Shown piece after piece: positions 1 through 9,973 of a stretch of DNA of 64,000 bases. The stretch's first letter is position 1. Each line of letters starts with the position of its first letter. The notes beneath the pieces were generated by a model. It saw nothing but the letters and a program-made list of their open reading frames with translations. It made no database searches and was not told the DNA's origin. The DNA comes from Bimastos eiseni (lineage: Eukaryota > Annelida > Clitellata > Crassiclitellata > Lumbricidae). The position numbers were made by a program, and so were the translations under genes. The stretch lies in NCBI GenBank assembly GCA_959347315.1, contig OY365811.1, positions 38,247,346 through 38,311,345 on the forward strand, given 5' to 3'.

Positions 1-519
1 GCTTACCTGTGTGTACTAAGCACTTTGGATCGGAGTGCAATAGAAGTAGAACTCAATCGCTTCTTCTGACGACCAGCGTCAAGTGCAAAATAGCAGCACC
101 ACCCACCTCTACCACCCAAGCACCGCCACAACCTCTCAACCACCTCCCCACCACCCATCACCACCGCCTTCCCACCACCATCCACCAACACCTCTCCCCA
201 CCTCCACCCACTAGCATCACCACTCGCAACCATCACTCACCACCCTGCCATCTCCGACTCTTTGTCTTGGAGTTCGGTTTCAATCGCTCTTCACTCGCTG
301 CGAGGGAAAGGGAGAGGAAGAAAAACGACAGATATATAGAGAGAGACATTGAGAGAGGGAGAGACAGACAGGGTCAGAGAAAGATAGACTGGCTGGACAA
401 CACGTTCCGACAGGCAATAGTTGATGTTAGCACCTCGAAGGTATTTAACGCTATGGCGACTACCTTCTTTGGTTTTACAGTCCGAACTCAAAGTGTTACA
501 CACGTCTGTGTCGAAGTTC

Positions 520-672
520 AAAGCACATTTCTGTGTCAAAGCACGATTCTATGTCAAAGCACATTTCTGTGTCAAAGCACATTTGTCATAGCACATTTCA
601 GTGTAATTTGACATTTATGTGTCAAATCATTTTTTTTGTCAAAGCACATTTCTTTATCAAAGCACATTCTAA
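520..672. repeat. Degenerate tandem repeat, about 18 bp unit
   Basis: The phrase GTCAAAGCACATTTCTGT recurs about seven times with drift, for example ATTCTATGTCAAAGCAC and TTTATCAAAGCAC. Frames through it yield Ser/Lys/His-rich pseudo-peptides only, so it is a minisatellite rather than coding sequence. Confidence 0.8.
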
Positions 673-928
673 CCTGATTAAAGCACAAATATTAATTGGC
701 CTATATACAATTAATGGCCAATATAATTAACTGGTCTATATGTAATTAATGGAAGAAATCCAATTTCGTATGTCACATAATCTTCTAGATTATTCGCACA
801 TGTATTCACACATATATAATGCATATATATATTATATAAAAGTAATTAACAACTGAATATCATCTATTGTTTCCAATAATGTCTCGTTTCAGTTGATCAT
901 CACAGTCATCACTCTCCATTTGCAGTCC

Positions 929-958
929 ACGTCGCACCTGCATACGCAGGTGCGACGT
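929..958. repeat. Perfect 13-bp inverted repeat with 4-nt loop
   Basis: ACGTCGCACCTGC, then ATAC, then GCAGGTGCGACGT. The arms match exactly and would form a GC-rich hairpin in surrounding AT-rich DNA. The first arm contains CACCTG, an E-box core. No gene start or terminator was seen beside it. Confidence 0.8.
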
Positions 959-1269
959 ACAATGAAAGCAGATTATTTTGTTATCCTATTTTTCTGCCTA
1001 ATTCGATCCTATTTTTCTGCCAAATTACAATTCCTGTCGTTGACGTCATGTAGTCAAATCAAGGACAACAACTACAGTATCCGGTTTTCGTAGTCGTGAA
1101 GTCGCAGCGACCTCAATCGCTATTTAATTTATCAGCTAATTGCCGAACGTCGACTTATTAACGAACCTTTTGAACTGTCAATCACCGACAAACATTTGTA
1201 TAGCGCATTATTAATACATACACGGTTACGCACACAGACACATACACAAACGTACGCATACATACCCAA

Positions 1270-1690
1270 TTACTATATTATATATATACATATATATACA
1301 TATATATATACATATATATACATATATATACATATATATATACATATATATACATATATATATACATATATATACATATATATATATATATGCATATATA
1401 TATTTGCAAACACATACATGGTCTATATATATAATATATGCATGCATTATTAGACCACGTCCATGCCTTATCCGCTAGCAATTAAAAGCTGTTAATGGAC
1501 TATAATATATATATATATATATATATACACCCACATAGGGATTATGTATATATATATATGTGTGTATATATTTAGGCCTATGCATAAGGATGTGTGTGCA
1601 TGTACCTGCGTGTATGTGTACTTGTGTGTGTGTGTGTATGTGTGGGTGTATGTGTGTGTGTCTGTGTGTGTGTATGCTTGTATGTGCTGT
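1270..1690. repeat. Composite TA, TATATAC and TG microsatellites
   Basis: A TA/TATATAC array spans about 1277-1410, a TA run about 1504-1527, and TG-rich arrays about 1558-1680. The open frames on both strands here are translations of the repeats. The non-repeat sequence between 1690 and 2180 shows no gene. Confidence 0.9.
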
Positions 1691-2186
1691 AGACTGTGTG
1701 CGTGGCCTTGAGGTAAGGTAGGGATTACTACATTAGCTTTAGATAGAAGCATTTCTTTCACGAGCTTCGTACAGGTGCAACATGATGGCACATTTGCGAA
1801 GAAAGTGCGAAGTCTGTTGACTATCCTTATAATCGACAGAGATGGATTTAGCAGAACTAGAGGATGTCTAAGAACAGGTCACGTCAATGTCGCCCCCTCA
1901 ATATTACTGTTCCGAATTATTTTAACCTCAAATAATATCATTCTAATGCAATCTATTCATTGACGCAAATATTCTCAATAAAAAGTGATGTTCAATTTAT
2001 TTTTTTATTTCCATTAGCTGGTTATTAACTTCTGCTGGATGTCTGGAATAAACTGACCTTATAGGCCATGGCTTCGTACGGCTTCACGAGGCTTCGTTTG
2101 TTCCTACACCAAATCTGCTTTTGAGACTGGCAAGTGAAACGGTTTCGCAGGACCAACAATTGAGCATAGGTCTGAGCACAAGTACT

Positions 2187-2257
2187 TTAACCCTTTAACG
2201 ACCAGCTACAGACGTTTTCCCATACATTTTAGTACACGCTTGTCGTAAAAGGGTTAA
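2187..2257. mobile_element. 71-bp TTAA-flanked hairpin MITE, copy 1 (piggyBac-like)
   Basis: It starts TTAACCCTTTAACGACCAGC and ends in the near-inverse TTGTCGTAAAAGGGTTAA. TTAA at both ends is the piggyBac target signature. The length, the terminal motif and an internal TTTTAGTACAC match the copy at 20355; a more diverged copy lies at 60191. The element has no coding capacity. Confidence 0.75.
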
Positions 2258-2261
2258 ATTG

Positions 2262-2340
2262 TTTAACGACATCCCATATCAGCCAAAGCGAGGACGTCGC
2301 CCTCCTCCGTTATCCATCTTTGGACTGACACCACCATAAC
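2262..2340. repeat. Diverged dispersed repeat, copy 1
   Basis: TTTAACGACATC, then a CGCCCTCCTCC stretch, then TTTGGACTGACAC. A similar order of motifs occurs at 33500-33585 (TTTAACGACACC, TCACCCTCCTCC, TTGGGACTGGCAC). It is probably two remnants of one old repeat family; no class was recognised. Confidence 0.45.
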
Positions 2341-3204
2341 AAAAAATGCGGTGGCAGAGTTTCTGACAGAAAATTAAGCACGCCACCTTATAATAATGAA
2401 GCTGACTCCTGCATAAAATATACCACATTAAACATACAACTCGAAGCACTTAGTCCCATCTAAACTTACATGAACGTGCACGTTGGATGTAACACTGTCT
2501 GCATACAATGTAATGTGACAGATATTTATATATGGCCTCTCAAGAGGACTGCCTGGAACGCTTTCCAGCTGTTGAACACAAGAAAGAGTCACTCCATGCG
2601 TGTGTCTGACCTGATTCATATTGAATGGAGTACACGCGTGTATTTTAAAAGAGAATATTCTCAGACGAAGGAATTCTGATGGACGAAGGAGCGAGGAACC
2701 AGTAACTCTCCGGTGCAGCAGAGCGTATGCTGATCGGCGACCATGCAGGTTGACGTGTATATATATATATATACAAAATATATGTCTAATATATACTGCA
2801 TATATACATGATATATATATATATAATATAGGCCTAAATGTTTAGTTATATATGTATATTGTATAATATACGTGTTCCCATCGTTGTGATACTACTTACA
2901 ATGCTTAGGTATATAAGCCATAAAGTTTCCGTAACAATCGGCTGAGAATGTCGTCCGTTGGTTAAGAGCTGAGGGCGCTTTTGATGAAACGATAGACTTC
3001 ATTGAGGGGCAAAATATTGTATTGTAATTGCAATTGTAAATGAAATTTTTTAAAGCGCCGCTCAAATCAGCGTAGCTCCCGATCCAAGTCGGCGACTATA
3101 GGTAGTGTTGCATCTATTAGTTTATATAGCGCCACTTAAAACAATGGCCACCCGTGCAGTAGCGCTCCCAAAGCGATGATTCCAAGAGTAGAAAAAGGCT
3201 TTGA

Positions 3205-3397
3205 AGAGGAGAAGGGCATTTCAAAGGAAAGGGCAATTCACGAGGAAGGGCATTCCATAGGGAAGGCCATTTCATAGAGTAGGGCATTTAATAAGAAATG
3301 GCACTTCACAGGAAGGGTATATCATAGGCACATGTAAGGTTTTTCATAAGGAAGGGTATTCCATGAGGAAGGGCAATTCAAGAGAAAGGCATTCCGC
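3205..3397. repeat. Degenerate tandem repeat, about 18-20 bp unit
   Basis: Units resemble AGGAAGGGCATTTCATAG and repeat about ten times with heavy drift. It is non-coding and ends about 180 bp before a SINE. Confidence 0.7.
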
Positions 3398-3576
3398 ATT
3401 CGGAATGGGGGTGGTGGTTCCAAGTGGGAAGACGTAATGGTGGCAAAACATCAATTTTTGGGCCATAATGGTCCTAACTAAACTTGCGGGATAAAGAAAA
3501 CACGCCAGTCGAAGAAGGAGTGAAGAGGGAAGAGGTCAATGAGCATCTAAATGCAGAGTGACTACACTACACTCTT

Positions 3577-3785
3577 GTGGGGTGCGGTGGCCCAGTGGCA
3601 TGTTCGATGCCTTGCTTTCAAAGGATCGCAGGTTCGAAGTCACCCCGAGTCACTGCGTAGCGACCTTGGACAAGTTGCTCACCCATAATTGTCTGTGAGG
3701 AAGGCAACGGGAAACCACCTCACTCATCTCATCCCTAGGTGGTCCCAAATGGACCTGCCATCGGGCAGAGAATTCAACATCATCA
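3577..3785 (+). mobile_element. tRNA-derived SINE with CORE-like middle, copy A
   Basis: It has an A-box-like TGGCCCAGTGG, a B box GGTTCGAAGTC at 3631, then a middle section CGACCTTGGACAAGTTGCTC that resembles the CORE/MIR-type middle region. A 3' part GAGGAAGGCAACGGGAAACC follows, with an ATC/ATTAC-rich end. A second copy at 63085-63303 shares the same parts in the same order, and partial copies occur elsewhere. Family assignment is from memory. Confidence 0.75.
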
Positions 3786-3893
3786 CATTACACTATACTA
3801 TGCTATGCTAAACTATAGTATATACTGTACTGTTCTGTCTCCATTATACTGTGCTGTACTATATCCATCATCTATAACAGACACGAATTCCTT

Positions 3894-6734
3894 ATGGTAC
3901 TCCGTGCTGTTTTCCTCTTGTCCATCGTCGCAGCTTCAGCAACTGCAGCGAATTATATAGGCGATCCAGCGAACGATGCGGGAGTGGCAGATTTCCCGAC
4001 GGACGTATACGGAGATGGCGACAATAGACGGTCAGTCAGATGGACAGATAGACAGAGGCGTAGACGGACTGACAGAGACACAGAGAAGTAGACGAAGGTA
4101 TAGAGGGACGGAGTCGGCGACTTTCGACCCTCGACCAATAAAGAATGAGATGTTCAGTAACAGAGTGACAAAGAGACTGATCGACAGAACTAACGATCGG
4201 AGGAACAAGAAGACACACACACACACACACACGCACACACAGGGACAGACACACTGACAGAGAGACATACACTGGCTGTGTGACGAAGATATCAACAGAG
4301 GGAGACAAACAGACGAAGAGACGGGTACAGCTATGAGAAATAACACAAGGACGAAGAGAGGAAAAGAGACAGACAGACATACAGATAAGAAGACATACAG
4401 ACAGACAGACAGAAAGACAGGTAAGCAGACATACAGATAGATAGATAGATTGATATAGACTGCATATATATATATATATATATATTAGTTTGTGTGTGTG
4501 TTTGTGTGTGTGTCGGTGGTGTGTGCGTTAACTTTGATATATTACATTTTTACTTTGATGAACTTTGAATGAAATTTTTTTTATTAACTTTGATATGTTT
4601 TATTAACTTAATTATATTTTTTTAATTAACTATGGACTCACTGCCTTACTCTGACCTTTGGCTGACCCTCTCTTGGGCCCATACTCCATACAACTCATTA
4701 TAATATCCTCACCTCCGATATAGAGTATCTGACCTCACGCGATGCATCGTAAGTGCTTTAAATAAATAAATAGAGGAATCTATGGATGTTGTGTTAACCA
4801 CGGTTGGTCTAGATTCAGGACCAGACATTCCTAAGGTATCCGTTCGGGCCATGATGCTGTACGTATGCATTTGTGTATGTACGTGTGCACGTATGCATAT
4901 ATATATTGCGAGCGTACATATAAAACGATTTTATCATCGTTGCGGCAGAAAGGTTCACCTGTCCTCAATTATATATCTTGCTTGGACCAGTTCGGCATAA
5001 ACGTTAGGCCTATATACAACTTTTAATTCTAAGCTATGTTATTTTCTTTAAAAGTTGCTCTTTAGGTTATGTTCGGTGGTAGATCTCCTTTTTTTGGCCA
5101 CTGTGTGATCTCTTGTCCGTATGCATGTCTCAAAGAACACCCTCTCTCTCTCTTTGTTTATCTGTCTCTCCGTCTGGCTGTATGTGTGTGGCTCTCTCTT
5201 TCACTCTCCTGCACTCACTCTGTTTCTCTGTCTGTCTGTCTGTGTGCCTGTCTCCGTCTGTCTCCGTCTGTCTCTGTCTGTCTCTCGGTGTCTATCTCTT
5301 TCTCTGTCTGTCTGTCTGTCCATTTCTGTATGTGTTCTCTTTGTCGCTCTCGTGCACTATATCTGTCTGTCTGTATGTGTGTCTGCCTGTCTGTCTCTGT
5401 CTGTCTCTGTCTGACTGTCTCTGTATGTCTGTCTATCTGCCCGGCTGTCTCTCTCTCTTTCTCTGTCTGTCTGTCTGTCTCCCTCTCTCCTATTTCGACG
5501 GGCGTTCAACGGACCGGTTTAATGTTTTCCTCTGGGACCGATATATGACGATATTATGACGGGGCCAGGCAGGAGCGGTCACTGCCCGCCGAGGACAGGA
5601 CCAGTCCGGTTAATTGGCCGATATTCCGTTCGAATATTGCCGTCGCTCCTCTGGGTGCCATGGCTGGGTACGAACGCATGGGTATGGACCAGCAGAGAGG
5701 GTACCTACCACACAGTTCAAAGTAACCGCCCCTTTATGTCCACTGGTACACGCATGCATATCTAGCGGAGATTTCGAAGGCTACGTTCTGATCGTAGATC
5801 GTCGAGTAGACAGATGCGCTGCTAATCCTTCTTCATGGGTCAATGTCTCCGTTTCCGAGAACGATTCTCTGGGATTTGAACCCAGTTCAGAGTAATTGGC
5901 ATATATTGAAGAGCAGGAAAAGTCTGCATCGCCGAATATTTCTGTGAACTGTCAGAGAATTCATATTTCTTGGTTACGACATATACGAGGGTGACTGGCA
6001 TAGACGGAGACTTGGTCCTGGGTGGGGGCAGATCGATAGAATGGGGTTTGGGTGACCAGTCTGAAAAGATGTCAATTCCAAACATGCATGCAGGAAAAAG
6101 GGATAACTAGTGCAAAACACTGTAGAAATATTTTTTATTTCTGAAGTAGTTCTGAAATATTGGGGTGGGGGCCGATATAGGCAGCTACGTTTCCTCCTCT
6201 TGAAATTTCGGAGGAGACCTGTCTCCCCTAAGTTTCTGCCCCTAGTGTGTGGCAAATATACACCCTCGCCGTCAGGTCTTCCCACCGACAGTGTGCGGTA
6301 AGTGACAGATGAGCAATGAGTTATAACTAGGGTAGAAGGTGGCGCAGTAACCATGCAGTTATTTCTCTCCAGAATGAGACTTGAATCAACGATCTCTTGG
6401 TTAACAGGTAATTGCTTCGTTACATTACATTACACGTGATAATGCGAACTCTCGAAGAAAGCTTTTCGGCTTGCTTATGTTAAGATGGCAGCATTCACTA
6501 AGCTCATTTTGGCGACAATAAACAATAACAATAGCAATAGGCCTAAATTTTAATTTAGCATAATCATAATATGAGCATGTTCAATTAAAATTTTCTGTGC
6601 GAAAACCCCTTGGGCCATATATTATATATCCCACGGGGCTTTGCTACAGAGAAAGTTCTATAGCACCGTTGCTCTCTCTCTCTCTCTGTCTCTCTGTCTG
6701 TCTGTCTCTCTCTCTATCTCTCCCGCTGTCTATC

Positions 6735-6765
<31 letters not shown>

Positions 6766-6826
6766 GTCTCTCTCGCTGTCTATCTCTGTCTGTCTGTCTG
6801 TCTCTCTGTCTCTCTCGCTGTCTATC

Positions 6827-6857
<31 letters not shown>

Positions 6858-6924
6858 GTCTCTCCCGCTGTCTATCTCTGTCTGTCTGTCTGTCTCTCTC
6901 TCTCTGTCTCTCTCGCTGTCTATC

Positions 6925-6955
<31 letters not shown>

Positions 6956-9854
6956 GTCTCTCTCGCTGTCTATCTCTGTCTGTCTGTCGCTCTCTGTCTC
7001 TCTCTGGCTGTCTGTGTTTGTCTGTCTGTTTGTATGTCTCTCTCTGTCTCTGTCTCCATCTCTCTCTCTCTCTCTCTCACTCACTTTCTCTCTTAAGACC
7101 AATATAGAGATTGATTTCAAAAGATTTTATTACCGATAAACGAATGTCAACGTTCACAGTTACCACTGTATACAGATAGGCTCGTTTCTGTCGATATGAT
7201 AATGATATATATGTTGTTGAAAGCAGCGATCGACGGTCAAACGTGTGAAGCAATTAGTCAACCAGTCGTAAAAGACGATTCATTTTCACCCTGACTTATA
7301 TCTTTTTAAAAGCCCCGTTCTTACACGTAACGCCCAAAATTCAGTTCATCATACTGTAAGAACGCTGAGGGTTCTACTTAAAACTAGCTCTACTATTATA
7401 TTAGATGCTTAATGAATTAGATTATGGTAGAGGAAACTAGCTACACATGAAGAGACAGTTCTGATACAAACTATCTTTATTAAACAAGGAATAGTTAAGG
7501 TGATAACATATATTTGATTGCCTAAATATAGAATGATACAAATACTCACGAAGTGATAATGATGTTAGATACTAGAAGTTGAACCTGAAGCTAAATTATT
7601 AATAAATTATATATATTATAACAGACAGATCTGACGTACTAAGATACCTGATGATTTCGGAAGTCAGACTGCAAAGTTCCTAACAGTGTTTCAGCTTATA
7701 AGTCACTTTCCTCAGCCAAAGAGGAAACTGGCCTATCCTAGAACAGACTACTTTGATTGGTCAGCTACTGACCACTCTAGCAATGAGGGCTGACTGTAAG
7801 TGCTAGAGCCTAAGCGAGTGATTGAAAGAACCTATCCTGTCTGTATTAGCGAATGTTCTGCTCAACTGAATGTATAATAATGATCTATATATATATTGTT
7901 CAAGCCTATCTATTGTAATGTAATGTTCAGAATAATCACGGTTACAATACCACCCTTAGAAACGAAAGAATGTGACCCCTTTGTACCGATTCACCCTCGC
8001 TGCACTCTACCCTCCATTGAACCCTCAAGTTCGACTCATATACTGTTCGTGTTGATTGTGATATCGTGCCTGCGTACCAAGATCAGTGCTGGTCAACTTC
8101 GACCTCCCAGCATTCAAAGCGCCTCATTTCCGGTTTCAGCTCCAAAGACTTCCTCTGCCACCAGAGGCCGCGTTTAGGATCCGTCACGTGACCGGAAGCC
8201 GAGCGACGCCGTAGTTCAGTACGCATGCGTTACGGATCAAGTCCCATCGACATACGAGACAGAAAGCGCGTGGATGGAGGCAGAGAGAGAGAGAGAGAGA
8301 GATACAGAGGGACGGACAGAGGGACGGACAGAGGGACGGACAGAGAGACAGACAGAGAGACGGTGAGAGGCAGATAGACGGACTGACACAGACAGAGAGA
8401 CGGATACAGGGACGGACTGAGACAGACAGAGAGACGAACACGGGGACGGACTGAGACAGACAGAGAGACGGACACGGGGACAGAATGAGACAGACAGAGA
8501 GACGGACACAGATACACATCGAGACAGACAGAGAGACGGACACAGGAACGAACTGAGACAAACAGAGGAGTGGACAGAGACAGACAAAGGGACGGACAGA
8601 GGGACGAAGAGACGTAGAGAAAGGGACATACATGTAGGAATGGACAGAGAGAGGAACGTACGCAGCCAAGTAAAGGGACTGTTTGGTCAGAGGAGGATCT
8701 GGGTCGGGCAAAGGTTGACCTCAATTGGCCGCCATTTGCCCGTCCAACAGCCGAAACCTCAGCGGGGGCAAAGGTCATCCGGCTACGTCCCATAAATCAG
8801 GCGCCTTATAAATCCCATTGTTGCCGGCGCTCCATTCGTCAATCAGTCTCCGCGGAACGGTTCCGGTGCTCGTTCCGGTTCCATGTCGCGTAACAATTAC
8901 TTCAGTCGCCGAGCAAAACAAGTCAAAGACCGTTCAGCTGAAACGAATGAATGAGATGAACCACGGAACCAACGGACCAATGAACCAAAGGAAAAAAGGA
9001 CCAGTGAACTAACGGATCAATGAACCAATAAATTAACGAACCAACGGACTAATAGACCAATGAACCAATGAACTAAGGATAAAAACAAAGGACCACTTGA
9101 CCAATCGACCACATGACCAATAGACCCCTTGACCGTGCAGAAAACGATTCTTAATGAGCATTCTTCGCGTACAGGAGATAATTAAAGTTGTTCAGATTTA
9201 AAAACAGCTTCGATTACAAGTTTACAACGCAATTGATTCTCATATGAGATTCTTATTCTACGTAAAAATTCTGAAGAACTTCTTATTCAAGACAATATCA
9301 CACAATTTTATGAAAAAATGCTTTAAACAAGTTAAAGTAAAATATGGGTTTTCGGGACCCTCTTTTATCTGGTAGATGGCGCAATCGTTCCATTCCTTAA
9401 GAGATTCCTGGTCACATATAATTGATGATATAAACTTCACTAATTGACTTCCTATAATAAGTGCACCAACAATGGTCTAATGAAAACACACACACACACA
9501 CACCACACATACACACATGTATATACACACAAACACACACACATACACACACAAGCACACACACATACACACACAGACACACACAAACACACACACTCAC
9601 ACATACACACACAAACACACACACATACACTCACACATACACACACAAACACACACACATACACTCACACATACACACACAAACACACACACATACACTC
9701 ACACATACGCACACAAACACACACACAAACACACACACATTACATATATATATATGATATATATTATATATATATTATATATATATATATATATTGAAAA
9801 TGCTGAAAAAAATGCTGAAAATACTGTCGATTACGACGACGAAATCGGCGATGC

Positions 9855-9886
<32 letters not shown>

Positions 9887-9893
9887 ATGATGC

Positions 9894-9973
<80 letters not shown>

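Larger units (their letters stand above)
1..3893. other. Non-coding repeat-rich stretch, no gene seen
   Basis: I see no convincing exon here. Open frames are short and follow simple repeats, such as the CCACC-rich stretch around 95-245 and the AT and TG arrays. The stretch contains a short tandem repeat, a perfect hairpin, microsatellites, a 71-bp MITE and a SINE, listed separately. It lies upstream of the proposed first coding exon of the Ig gene, so any 5' UTR or promoter for that gene could be here. No clear core promoter was recognised. Confidence 0.6.

Noticed and set aside
5069..5559. Overlapping open frames of 97-159 codons over the TCTG array
   Set aside because: All three frames are open only because the repeat lacks stops; composition is Ser/Leu/Cys repeats with no domain.
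6597..7139. 180-codon open frame
   Set aside because: Translation of the TCTG/TCTC minisatellite, not a protein.
8184..8793. Three long minus-strand frames up to 187 codons
   Set aside because: Artefacts of the GACAGA repeat; no splice or protein features.
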